Source: Ilumatobacter fluminis
GTDB lineage: Bacteria > Actinomycetota > Acidimicrobiia > Acidimicrobiales > Ilumatobacteraceae
Assembly (NCBI RefSeq): GCF_004364865.1
Contig: NZ_SOAU01000001.1
Span: forward strand, 3,070,001-3,134,000
Direction: 5' to 3'
Length of the DNA stretch: 64,000 nt
In this document: in pieces, positions 1 to 7,818 of the stretch
Numbering within the stretch: the stretch's first letter is position 1
Layout of the letters: every line of letters starts with the position of its first letter
Notes under the pieces: model-generated
What the model saw: the letters and a program-made list of their open reading frames with translations, nothing else
Told to the model about the DNA's origin: nothing
Databases searched by the model: none
Program-made: the position numbers and the translations under genes

Positions 1-133
1 GAGCCACCCCAGCTTGTGTGTGACCATCGGCCACCAACAACCACACCCAACAACGAACCTCATCAGCAACACGCTGCCTCGGCATGAACACCTCCAAAAG
101 ATCAAGGTGTTGCAACGACCCTCGGAACCCAGC
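1..133. other. Left-edge non-coding segment, possible mobile-element remnant
   Basis: No convincing coding frame covers this stretch; all plus frames are short or compositionally unlike the neighbouring genes. The phrase around 106-118 (ggtgttgcaacga) reminds me of the terminal flank of IS481-type transposases in actinobacteria. I cannot check this and see no transposase in the window, so it may be the end of an element lying mostly to the left, or nothing. Confidence 0.2.
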
Positions 134-207
134 CAGGCACCTTCTGTGCACCCGGGTCAGGTACCCCGAGCGAGCTGAACAGAAGGTGCCTGACCCCTTC
201 TGTTCAG
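134..207. repeat. Intergenic inverted repeat, GGGGTC family copy 1 (degenerate)
   Basis: The 13-base arms caggcaccttctg (134-146) and cagaaggtgcctg (180-192) are exact reverse complements separated by 33 bases. The right arm continues into accccttctgttca, which contains the stop codon of the minus-strand gene at 204-206. The same arm sequence recurs in a perfect copy at 33188-33272. Confidence 0.7.
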
Positions 208-560
208 AGGACGAGGTTGCGGAGGCCGAGTCCCATGATGAAGAGGCTGCCGAAGCCGTAGAGCAGCGTGGTCTTGTCCTTGATGAACGGGCTGCCGCGA
301 TAGCTGTACAGGATCGCCACGGCGACGAGCGTGGAGAAGCCGTACAGCATGTGCATGTCGTCGATCTCGATGTCGGCCTGATTCGCCCACAGCGCCCCGA
401 CGGCCGCCTGGACGAACGTGGTCGCCTGCGCGACGATGACGAGCCCCCACATCGGCATTCCTGCCAGTTGCCGCCACTGGTAGGCCGCGAGGCACCAGAC
501 GCCGGCGAGCGCGTTGCTGGCGATCAGCACCCACGCCGTGATGTTGTGCAGGTCGCCCAC
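204..560 (-). CDS. Small four-helix membrane protein, unknown function
   Basis: 118 residues from a GTG start at 560. Four hydrophobic segments are visible, at about residues 7-27, 38-60, 70-88 and 98-117, with very short loops; the second loop is acidic (QADIEIDDMH). The C-terminus ends directly after the last helix. It lies 4 bases downstream of the lipoprotein gene at 565-1317, so the two are probably co-transcribed. The stop codon sits inside a palindromic repeat. I do not recognise a family and see no catalytic motif. Confidence is good that it is a real membrane protein and low on role. Confidence 0.6.
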   Translation of the reverse strand: MGDLHNITAWVLIASNALAGVWCLAAYQWRQLAGMPMWGLVIVAQATTFVQAAVGALWANQADIEIDDMHMLYGFSTLVAVAILYSYRGSPFIKDKTTLLYGFGSLFIMGLGLRNLVL

Positions 561-564
561 GGCG

Positions 565-1317
565 TCACTCGCCGCAGCCGTAGCCGCCGAAGATCACGGT
601 CACGAAGTCGTCGTCGGCGGTCCCCGTGAGCAGCCCGTAGAACACGTCGCTCACGTAGTAGTTCGGGGGGATGCCGACGTCCTCGTCACCCTCGTTCACC
701 GATGCCTCGGGGAACTCGGCGAACAGGTCGATCACCCGTGATCCGAGACCGACGTCGCCCGGCGTGTGCAGGCCGACCGGTTCGTCGCCGATCTCGCCGA
801 CACGTCCGTACTCGTAACCGATGAAGTGTTCACGGTCGATGGCGTAGGTCGAGGCGTCGGAGAACAGCAGCGACAGCACGCCCCAGTCGACGCGACGTGC
901 CTTGGTGGCGGCACCACCCGCGCCGCAGTCGGCGAACGCGAACGGGTCGACCCAACCGGTGTCACCGGTGTTGCCGCCCAGCACCGACGTGACGTATTCG
1001 ACGACGCCTTGTGGTGCGGCGCCGAACCGGGCCGAACCGAGGCCGTCGCCGCGCAGGATCAGTTCCTGGGTCGACAACGGTTCGGTCGTCGTCGTGGTCG
1101 CGTCCGTCGGCGGCGGCGTGGGCGGCACCGTCGTCTCGGGGACGGTGGAGGAATCGTCGCCGGGCACCGTCGTGTCGGGAACGGTCGTCGTCGATGTCGT
1201 CGACGCGAACGTGAAGCTCGGCGGCGTCGGCGACGTGGTCGGTTCGTCGTCGCTGCACGCAGCGACGAGCATCAGCCCGGCGACGGTGAGCGCGGCAACG
1301 GTCCTGCTCGTCGGCAT
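565..1317 (-). CDS. Putative secreted lipoprotein, unknown function
   Basis: 250 residues if started at ATG 1317; an upstream in-frame ATG exists, but this start places a classic lipoprotein signal at the N-terminus (MPTSRTVAALTVAGLML followed by lipobox VAAC). After the lipidated Cys comes a Thr/Ser/Pro-rich linker of about 65 residues, then a roughly 150-residue globular region with paired Cys residues (DCGAGG near the middle, GYGCGE at the very C-terminus) that could form a disulfide. Expected to be anchored on the outer face of the cytoplasmic membrane. No enzymatic motif is recognised. It probably shares a transcript with the small membrane protein downstream. Confidence 0.65.
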   Translation of the reverse strand: MPTSRTVAALTVAGLMLVAACSDDEPTTSPTPPSFTFASTTSTTTVPDTTVPGDDSSTVPETTVPPTPPPTDATTTTTEPLSTQELILRGDGLGSARFGAAPQGVVEYVTSVLGGNTGDTGWVDPFAFADCGAGGAATKARRVDWGVLSLLFSDASTYAIDREHFIGYEYGRVGEIGDEPVGLHTPGDVGLGSRVIDLFAEFPEASVNEGDEDVGIPPNYYVSDVFYGLLTGTADDDFVTVIFGGYGCGE

Positions 1318-1386
1318 GGGCTCATCTTGCCCAACGCGAGCAGCGAAACCTCGGCAATCCGGTGTGACCCGTACCGCCCCGGGCAC

Positions 1387-2214
1387 TCAGCCGGTCTGGT
1401 CGGCGAAGAACCAACCACGGCGCGGGCCGTCACCCGCCTCGCGGCCGTGTTCGATGAACCACTCGGTGCCGAACGCCTGGGCGAACGCGTCCATGGGCAT
1501 CTGGAGGAAGAAGCTCGAGTCGGTGACCTGGCTGCGGTGCGCCGCGATCGATCGGCGTTTGCGTTCGGCCCAGTCGGCGACGTCGACGGCCAGGGTGATC
1601 TCGGCTTCGGGGGTACCCATCGGGTTGCCGTCGTCCATCGGGCCGTCCGGGTCGAACTCGTCGGGGCCGAAGTCGAGCCCCTGTTCCTTGGCCGACTCGA
1701 TGCCGCGTCGCATGTCGTCGCGGTTCATCGTCGATTCGACGACCCGCAGCGCCGGCAGGTCGTCGGCAACCAGCTCCTCGGCTCGGCAGCCGACCTCGTG
1801 CACCCGGATGTGATCGGGGTGCCCGTAGCCGCCGTGCCAGTCGTAGATCGTCAGCACGTCGGCCGCTTCGTCACGCAGGATCTGAGCGAGCCGGCCCGCG
1901 GCCTCGTCGAGATCGGCGTTGGCGAAGGCGTGGTCGTGACCGTTTCCTTCCCAGCCGGTCATCCCCGAGTCGTGGTAGTCGAGGAACTCGACGCGGTGGA
2001 TGCCGAGCGCTTCGGCCGACGCCATCGTCTCGGCCTTGCGACGGTCGACGAGCGACTCGTCGGCACCGAGGTCGTCGGGGCGTTCGCCGTGGATGCCGTC
2101 GGTCGCCACGACGAGCACGACACGGTGCCCTTCGTCGCTGGCGCGAGCCATCGTGCCCCCGGTTGCGATCGCTTCGTCGTCGGGGTGGGCGTGGAAGCAG
2201 ACCAGTGTCGCCAT
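1387..2214 (-). CDS. PIG-L/LmbE family zinc deacetylase, Mca/MshB-like
   Basis: 275 residues from ATG 2214; the open frame extends further upstream into the neighbouring racemase gene but is not homologous-looking there. The N-terminal motif AHPDDE (His10, Asp13) and the later GHPDHIRVH motif are the zinc and catalytic signatures of the LmbE/PIG-L superfamily, which removes acetyl or amide groups from sugar-inositol conjugates. In actinobacteria this family includes MshB and Mca of mycothiol metabolism, and the length is right for them, but the exact substrate cannot be read from sequence. It lies 35 bases downstream of the CaiB/BaiF gene in the same direction. Confidence 0.8.
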   Translation of the reverse strand: MATLVCFHAHPDDEAIATGGTMARASDEGHRVVLVVATDGIHGERPDDLGADESLVDRRKAETMASAEALGIHRVEFLDYHDSGMTGWEGNGHDHAFANADLDEAAGRLAQILRDEAADVLTIYDWHGGYGHPDHIRVHEVGCRAEELVADDLPALRVVESTMNRDDMRRGIESAKEQGLDFGPDEFDPDGPMDDGNPMGTPEAEITLAVDVADWAERKRRSIAAHRSQVTDSSFFLQMPMDAFAQAFGTEWFIEHGREAGDGPRRGWFFADQTG

Positions 2215-2249
2215 CGCGTCACGATACGACGCGATGGCGGGAACCGGCG

Positions 2250-3407
2250 TCAGGCCTGCTTGGCAGCTCCCGACTCGATCAGCGCGTCGACCTGCGACTC
2301 GTCGATCCCCCACTCGACCAGTACCTCGCGGGTGTGCTGGCCGTCGTGTGCGGGCGGCCGGTCGACCTCGGCGGCCGTGCGGCTGAACCGCGGCGCCGGA
2401 GCCGGCTGTGTCACGCCGCCGGGGGCGATGAAGGTGTTGCGTTCGACGTTGTGCGGGTGCTGCGCCGCCTCGTCCATCCGGAGGACCGGAGCGAAGCACA
2501 CGTCGGTGTGCTCCATGATCTCGCACCACTCGTCGCGAGTCTTCGTCCGGAAGAGTTCGGCCAGCCGTTCCTTCAGGTGCGGCCACTTCGACGCGTCCAT
2601 CTGCGCGGCGAACTCCTCGTCGCCGTCCAGTCCGGTGAGCCGCATCAGCTCGGCGTAGAACTGCGGCTCGATCGAGCCGAGCGAGACGTACTCACCGTCG
2701 GAGCACTCGTACACGTCGTAGAAATGGGCGCCCGTGTCGAGCAGGTTCTCGCCACGGCGGTTGATGTCGTGCGCGCCCATGTGGTGGAACGCCCAGAACA
2801 TGGTCATGAGGATCGCCGTGCCGTCGACCATCGCGGTGTCGACCACCTGCCCCTCACCGCTCTTCTGCGCTTCGAGCAGGGCACACACGACGCCGAAGGC
2901 GAGGAACATGCCGCCACCGCCGAAGTCGCCGACCATGTTCATCGGTGGGGTCGGCGGCTGCCCGGCGCGGCCGTAGTGGGCCAACGCTCCGGCCAGGGCG
3001 ATGTAGTTGATGTCGTGGCCGGCGGCGAGGGCGTACGGGCCGTCCTGACCCCAACCGGTCATCCGGCCGAACACGAGCTTCGGGTTGCGTTCGAGACACA
3101 CGTCGGGCCCGACGCCGAGTCGTTCCATGACGCCCGGCCGGAAGCCCTCGATCAGCGCATCGGCGCTCTCGACCAGTTGCAGCAGCGTCTCGACGCCGTC
3201 GGGGTTCTTCAGGTCGAGGGCGATGTTGCGCCGACCACGGCGCAGGATGTCGCCGTGTGGCGCATCGGGTGCGGGGCCACGAACCGCGCCAGCGCGTTCG
3301 ACCCGGATGACCTCGGCGCCCATGTCGCTCAGCAGCATCGCGGCGAACGGACCGGGTCCGATGCCGGCGATCTCGATGATCCGGTAGCCGTCGAGGGGGC
3401 CGCTCAC
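2250..3407 (-). CDS. Alpha-methylacyl-CoA racemase-like CaiB/BaiF family enzyme
   Basis: 385 residues, full length for the family. N-terminal [20 protein letters not shown] matches the CoA-binding start of CaiB/BaiF proteins. The residues that define the racemase branch are present: His131 in [11 protein letters not shown], Asp161 in GDFGGGGM and Glu247 in SIEPQF, corresponding to His/Asp/Glu of mycobacterial Mcr. It would interconvert 2R- and 2S-methyl-branched acyl-CoA esters for beta-oxidation in the cytoplasm. Its start overlaps the stop of the upstream alpha/beta hydrolase by 4 bases (ATGA), indicating translational coupling. A CoA transferase is the alternative, less likely given the motif set. 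Confidence 0.85.
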   Translation of the reverse strand: MSGPLDGYRIIEIAGIGPGPFAAMLLSDMGAEVIRVERAGAVRGPAPDAPHGDILRRGRRNIALDLKNPDGVETLLQLVESADALIEGFRPGVMERLGVGPDVCLERNPKLVFGRMTGWGQDGPYALAAGHDINYIALAGALAHYGRAGQPPTPPMNMVGDFGGGGMFLAFGVVCALLEAQKSGEGQVVDTAMVDGTAILMTMFWAFHHMGAHDINRRGENLLDTGAHFYDVYECSDGEYVSLGSIEPQFYAELMRLTGLDGDEEFAAQMDASKWPHLKERLAELFRTKTRDEWCEIMEHTDVCFAPVLRMDEAAQHPHNVERNTFIAPGGVTQPAPAPRFSRTAAEVDRPPAHDGQHTREVLVEWGIDESQVDALIESGAAKQA

Positions 3408-4321
3408 GATGCCGCCTCCAGCGGCGCCGCAGCCGACGGATGAACCGCCGAGTCCTGGTGCCCGATCATCGCCCCGACGATGATGCCGTACAGCGGCGGG
3501 GGTACGTCGTGGCCCATGTCGGCCACCTCGAGCAGGTGTGCGTTCGGCACGAGCTCGGCCGTCCGGCGGCCGCCCGACGGAGCGATCAGCGTGTCGTCGA
3601 GACCGTGGATCACCAGCATCGGCGTCGACACCGATCGGAGACCGTCGCTGCGGTCGCCGGAGGCGGTGATCGCAGCGAGCTGGCGGGACGCGCCCTCCGG
3701 GTAGAACGACCGGTCGTACGCGACGCCGGCGAACTCTTTCGCCTTGGCCTCGTCGAAGTACCGCTTCGATGCCCAGATCCGCGTGCTGGCGGCTCGTTCG
3801 ATCACCTGGTCGCGCTCGGCGGGCGGGGGCGACAGCAACACGGCCATCGCTTCCGGAGCGGCCGCTCCGTACTCGGGGTCGCCGACCGTCGACATGATCG
3901 ACGTGACGCTGAGCAGACGATCGCGGTGCTCGATCGCCATCGTCTGGACGATCATGCCGCCCATCGACGCTCCGGCGACGTGGGCACGGTCGATCCCGAG
4001 CGCGTCGAGGAGTCCGATGGCGTCGGCCGCCATGTCGGAGAGCGTGTAGGGCACCGGCGGGATCTCCTCGCCCGCCATCGCCGCGCCCAGCACGGCTGCG
4101 GCGTCGACGTGCTGGCCGTCGAGCTTCGTCGACAGCCCGCAGTCGCGGTTGTCGAACCGGATGACGTACCGCCCCGAGGCCGCGAGTTGTTCGCAGAACT
4201 CCTCGTTCCAGAGGATCATCTGGGCGGTGAAGCCCATCACCAGCAACAGGGCCGGGTCGTCGGGCGAGCCGAAGGTGTCGTACTCGAGCTCGATGCCCGA
4301 GTCGAGTTGAGCGCGTGTCAT
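3404..4321 (-). CDS. Alpha/beta hydrolase
   Basis: 305 residues from ATG 4321. The alpha/beta-hydrolase fold is shown by the oxyanion region VMGF, the nucleophile elbow GASMGG (Ser119), an acid in HGLDDTLI and a catalytic His in ADMGHDVPP. The order and spacing fit esterases, lactonases and epoxide-hydrolase-type enzymes, and I cannot assign a substrate. It is coupled by a 4-base overlap to the racemase-like gene, so a role in handling acyl esters or thioesters is plausible but inferred only from context. Confidence 0.8.
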   Translation of the reverse strand: MTRAQLDSGIELEYDTFGSPDDPALLLVMGFTAQMILWNEEFCEQLAASGRYVIRFDNRDCGLSTKLDGQHVDAAAVLGAAMAGEEIPPVPYTLSDMAADAIGLLDALGIDRAHVAGASMGGMIVQTMAIEHRDRLLSVTSIMSTVGDPEYGAAAPEAMAVLLSPPPAERDQVIERAASTRIWASKRYFDEAKAKEFAGVAYDRSFYPEGASRQLAAITASGDRSDGLRSVSTPMLVIHGLDDTLIAPSGGRRTAELVPNAHLLEVADMGHDVPPPLYGIIVGAMIGHQDSAVHPSAAAPLEAAS

Positions 4322-4367
4322 GGCGCCGAGCTTGGCACGCCCGGCTCGACGCCGCCGGATCGGGCGA

Positions 4368-4985
4368 TCAGTCGCCGAGCAGACGCCGCTTCTGGGCGTC
4401 GAACTCCTCTTGGGAGAGCGTGCCGCGTTCGAGCATGCCCTCGAGCTTCTCGAGCTGGGTCGCGACATCGCTGCCGCTGTTGCCGCCTCCGCCGTACATC
4501 CGGGTGTTGTTCGCCTCACGCTGGGCGTGGATGAGGTTCTGGACGCGGTTCGGGTTCTTGATGTCGGTGAAGCGCTGCTGCCCCGACTCGCCGCCCGACT
4601 CGATCAGCAGGTCGCCGGCACCGAGCATCCGCTCGAAGACGCCCTGGTTCGACGACACGTTGTTGACGCGCTCGAGCGGGATCTCGATCCCGCTCTTGCG
4701 GACGACACCCGACCGGTAGATGACTCGGTCGCTCGTCACCACGAAGTTGGTGGTCGACCAGGTGGCGTACCGCTTCACGAGCCAACCGAGCGACACGAGG
4801 ATCGCGGCGATGCCGATCCACTGCAGCCCGGTCTCGAGCGTTCCGTCGAACGCGATCGTCACCACGATCGCGAAGATGACCGCTGCCGCGACCGCCAGGA
4901 TCGCCTTCGTGTAGTACCACCAGTGCGGGTGGAGATCGAGCGCAACGGTCTCGTAATCGTTGAGCAGATTCTTGGGGTACGGCAT
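4368..4985 (-). CDS. PH-domain membrane protein with C-terminal SHOCT domain
   Basis: 205 residues from ATG 4985. Two transmembrane helices (about residues 22-42 and 52-68) are followed by a bacterial PH-like domain (bPH2/YdbS type: TNFVVTSDRVIYRSGVV and the RVNNVSSNQGVFERMLGAGD region). A Gly/Asn/Ser linker leads to a short SHOCT motif at the end (LEGMLERGTLSQEEFDAQK). Such proteins are cytoplasmic-membrane-anchored and of unknown function. The start codon overlaps the start codon of the divergent helicase gene (shared CATG at 4983-4986). Confidence 0.8.
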   Translation of the reverse strand: MPYPKNLLNDYETVALDLHPHWWYYTKAILAVAAAVIFAIVVTIAFDGTLETGLQWIGIAAILVSLGWLVKRYATWSTTNFVVTSDRVIYRSGVVRKSGIEIPLERVNNVSSNQGVFERMLGAGDLLIESGGESGQQRFTDIKNPNRVQNLIHAQREANNTRMYGGGGNSGSDVATQLEKLEGMLERGTLSQEEFDAQKRRLLGD

Positions 4986-6891
4986 GAGCGCAAACAGTAC
5001 CGTGAACGAGGTGGACCCCGCAGCGTTGTTGGCCGATCTCGACGCCGACCAGCATCGCGCCGTCACCTGCGAATCGTCCCTGGTCGCCGTGATCGCGGGC
5101 GCCGGTTCCGGCAAGACCAGGGTGCTGACCCGGCGAGCCGCCTACCGGATCGCCACCGAGACCGCCGACGCCAGACACACGCTCGTGCTGACCTTCACGA
5201 GGGAGGCGGCGGGCGAACTCCGCCGCCGACTGGCCGGCATGGGCGTCAACGACCAGATCACGGCCGGTACGTTCCACTCGATCTCCAATCAGCTCCTCCG
5301 ACAACGGTGGGCCGATCTCGACCAGGCGCCCCGGACCGTCGTCGACGATCGGGCCCGGATCATCGGCGGGCTGCGAGCCTTCACCGACCGGGCGTCGGCG
5401 GCCGACCTGCCGTCCGTCGTCGATGCGATCGGCGTCGCCTCGTCGCGTGGTCTCACACCGCGGGCCTACGTCCGGGCGGTGCGCAACAACGAACTCCGCT
5501 CGCTCCACGACCCCGAGTTCGTCGCCGACGTGCTCTCGGCCTACACGGAGGAGAAACGTCAGCGGCGCATCGTCGATCTCGACGATCTGATCGCGTTGAC
5601 GATCGATGCCGCCGAACGCGACGAGACGTTCGCGGACGCGCTCCGGTGGCGGTTCCGTCACGTCCTCGTCGACGAGGCCCAAGATCTCAACCCGCTCCAG
5701 CACCGGTTCCTCGACGTGCTCCGGACGGGCCGGGACGATCTCTACCTGGTGGGCGATCCGGCACAGGCGATCTACGGCTTCACCGGGTCCGATCCGGCGC
5801 TGCTCACCGATGTCGCCGACCGGTTCCCCGGTGTCGAGGTGATCCGCCTCCCCGTCAACCACCGATGCACACCGCAGGTGGTCGAGATCGGACGGGTGGT
5901 CCTGGCGGGTGCCGAGGTCGACACCGCGATCGAATCCGCCCGCGGTGACGGGCCGACGGTTCGCGTGTCGGCGCACGACGACGAGGCAGCCGAGTCGGCC
6001 GCCGTGGCGCGAGCGATCGCAGCCGACGACCCGACACGGCTGCGGTCGGGCCAGGTCGCCGTGCTGGCACGCACCCACGCGACGCTCGCCCCGGTCCGGG
6101 CTGCGCTCCAGGCCGCCGGACTGCCGCTGCGCACCCGGGTCGACGGCGCAGGCACCGAACTCGGCCCGTTGCTCGACGAGGCGTACCGCCTTCGAGAGCA
6201 GGACTCGCTACGACGCTGGATCCGCGACCAACACCTGGCCGCCGAGGGCGACGACGACCCACGCACGACGGTCGCCCTCGCCGCCAATGACTTCCTTCGG
6301 ACCCACCCGACCGGTGACGGCGTTGCGTTCCGTGCGTGGGTGTCGGCGACCGACCCGTTCGGCACCGCACGACCCGGCGTCGAACTGCTCACGTTCCACG
6401 CCGCCAAAGGCCGCGAGTGGCACACGGTGCACCTCGTCGGCTGCGAGACCAGCCTCGTGCCGCACCGGTCGGCGACGACGGCAGCGCTGAAGGCCGAGGA
6501 GGCGCGCCTCTTCTACGTCTCCGTCACCCGGGCGACCGATCGGCTCACGGTGCACTGGTCCGAGCGACGTAACGGCTACCAGCGGCGCCGCACTCCCCTG
6601 CTCGACGGGTTCGAACCGGGCGAACCGGTCGTGCTCCCGCCCCCACCCGAGCTGGTCGGCACGCAGCCGTCGCCGCGCGAGTCGACCCTCGACCGACTCC
6701 GAACGTGGCGGGCCGACGCTGCCCGAGCGAACGGCTTGCTGCCCGATGCGCTGGTGACCGACCACGTGCTGTCGCTGATCGCCACCCACCGCCCGTCGTC
6801 GCCCGACGAACTCGACCAGCTCACCGGGCTCGGCGCCATCACCAGCCGCCGCCTGTTCCACGGCATCGACCGAGCCCTCCAGTCGCACTGA
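4984..6891 (+). CDS. UvrD/Rep-family ATP-dependent DNA helicase with HRDC-like C-terminus
   Basis: 635 residues from ATG 4984. Superfamily 1A motifs are clear: Walker A AGAGSGKT (38-45), TFTREAAGELR (Ia), LVDEAQDLNPLQ (Walker B), GDPAQAIYGF (III), VNHRC (IV), LLTFHAAKGREW (V) and LFYVSVTRATDRL (VI). The last ~70 residues (LGAITSRRLFHGIDRAL) look like an HRDC domain, as in actinobacterial UvrD2. It is somewhat shorter than UvrD2 and I do not see the tetracysteine motif of that protein. Predicted 3'-5' DNA helicase in repair. An alternative GTG start exists at 5002. If translation begins at 4984, the ATG overlaps the divergent gene's start and little room remains for a leader. Confidence 0.85.
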   Translation: MSANSTVNEVDPAALLADLDADQHRAVTCESSLVAVIAGAGSGKTRVLTRRAAYRIATETADARHTLVLTFTREAAGELRRRLAGMGVNDQITAGTFHSISNQLLRQRWADLDQAPRTVVDDRARIIGGLRAFTDRASAADLPSVVDAIGVASSRGLTPRAYVRAVRNNELRSLHDPEFVADVLSAYTEEKRQRRIVDLDDLIALTIDAAERDETFADALRWRFRHVLVDEAQDLNPLQHRFLDVLRTGRDDLYLVGDPAQAIYGFTGSDPALLTDVADRFPGVEVIRLPVNHRCTPQVVEIGRVVLAGAEVDTAIESARGDGPTVRVSAHDDEAAESAAVARAIAADDPTRLRSGQVAVLARTHATLAPVRAALQAAGLPLRTRVDGAGTELGPLLDEAYRLREQDSLRRWIRDQHLAAEGDDDPRTTVALAANDFLRTHPTGDGVAFRAWVSATDPFGTARPGVELLTFHAAKGREWHTVHLVGCETSLVPHRSATTAALKAEEARLFYVSVTRATDRLTVHWSERRNGYQRRRTPLLDGFEPGEPVVLPPPPELVGTQPSPRESTLDRLRTWRADAARANGLLPDALVTDHVLSLIATHRPSSPDELDQLTGLGAITSRRLFHGIDRALQSH

Positions 6892-6897
6892 CCGACC

Positions 6898-7029
6898 AAG
6901 GGGGTCGGATAGGTCGGATGATGTCAGACATCATCCGACGTCCATCGACCCGGGCACACCACGATCTGGTCGGATGATGTCTGACATCATCCGACGGACA
7001 TCATCCGACGAAACGTATCCGACCCCCTT
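6898..7029. repeat. Nested palindromic repeat cluster between convergent genes
   Basis: An outer 14-base inverted repeat (6898-6911 with 7016-7029) of the GGGGTCGGATA type encloses two 27-base palindromes of the GTC-GGATGATGTC type. These are at 6913-6939 (loop base a) and 6969-6995 (loop base t), so the second is the reverse complement of the first. An extra half-arm gacatcatccgac follows at 6996-7008. The cluster fills the gap between the helicase stop and the exonuclease III stop, and could form stacked hairpins on either strand. Confidence 0.85.
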
Positions 7030-7044
7030 CGTCGCGGTGTGCGG

Positions 7045-7818
7045 TCAGGTCAGGTCGACGATGACCGGGGCGTGGTCGCTCGGTTGCTTGCCCTTGCGGG
7101 CGTTGCGGTCGACGACGGCCCAGTCGACGCGGTCGACGAGCGACGCGCTGCCGAGCACCAGATCGATGCGCAGTCCGCGGCCCTGGTGGAAGTCGCCGCC
7201 CCGGTAGTCCCACCACGAGTAGACCTTCTCCGCGTCGGGGTGCTGATGCCGGAACAGATCGACGAGCCCCCAGTCGCACAGCGCCTGGAGCCGGTCGCGT
7301 TCGGGCTGGCTCACGTGGGTGGCGTTGGCGAACTTGCGGATGTCGTACACGTCGACGTCGCTCGGGGCGATGTTGAAGTCGCCCGTCACGATCACGTCGT
7401 CACCCGGGTCGCTCTCGGCACGCAGGTGCTCGAGCAGCCGGTCGAGCCAGCTCAGCTTGTACGTGTAGTGGTCGTCGTCGAGCGACCGACCGTTCGGCAC
7501 ATAGCAGCACGAGATGCGCACGCCGCCGCACGTCGCAGTGAGGATGCGGGCGTCGGGGTCGGGCTCGATGTCGCCGGCGAAGTTGGCGACGACATCGTCG
7601 AGGCCGACCTTCGACAGGATCGCGACCCCGTTCCACTGCCCCTGCCCGTAGTGGGCACATTCGTAGCCGAGCGCCTCGAACGTGAGCGCCGGGAAGGCGT
7701 CGTCGGCGAGCTTGGTCTCCTGGATGCACAACACGTCGGGCTGCACCTCGGTGACCCACTCCTCGACCCGCTCGAGCCGGGCTCGGAGCGAGTTGACGTT
7801 CCAGGTGACGACCCTCAC
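7045..7818 (-). CDS. xthA: Exodeoxyribonuclease III (AP endonuclease)
   Basis: 257 residues, normal length for ExoIII/XthA. Motifs of the Mg-dependent exonuclease-endonuclease-phosphatase fold are present: TWNVNSLRARL at the start, CIQETKL (metal-binding Glu), GDFNIAP, the RIDLVL region and the C-terminal SDHAPV (catalytic Asp-His). It cleaves 5' of abasic sites and removes 3' blocking groups in base-excision repair. The GTG start overlaps the stop of the NYN-domain gene by 4 bases (GTGA), so translation is coupled to that RNase-like gene. Confidence 0.95.
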   Translation of the reverse strand: MRVVTWNVNSLRARLERVEEWVTEVQPDVLCIQETKLADDAFPALTFEALGYECAHYGQGQWNGVAILSKVGLDDVVANFAGDIEPDPDARILTATCGGVRISCCYVPNGRSLDDDHYTYKLSWLDRLLEHLRAESDPGDDVIVTGDFNIAPSDVDVYDIRKFANATHVSQPERDRLQALCDWGLVDLFRHQHPDAEKVYSWWDYRGGDFHQGRGLRIDLVLGSASLVDRVDWAVVDRNARKGKQPSDHAPVIVDLT

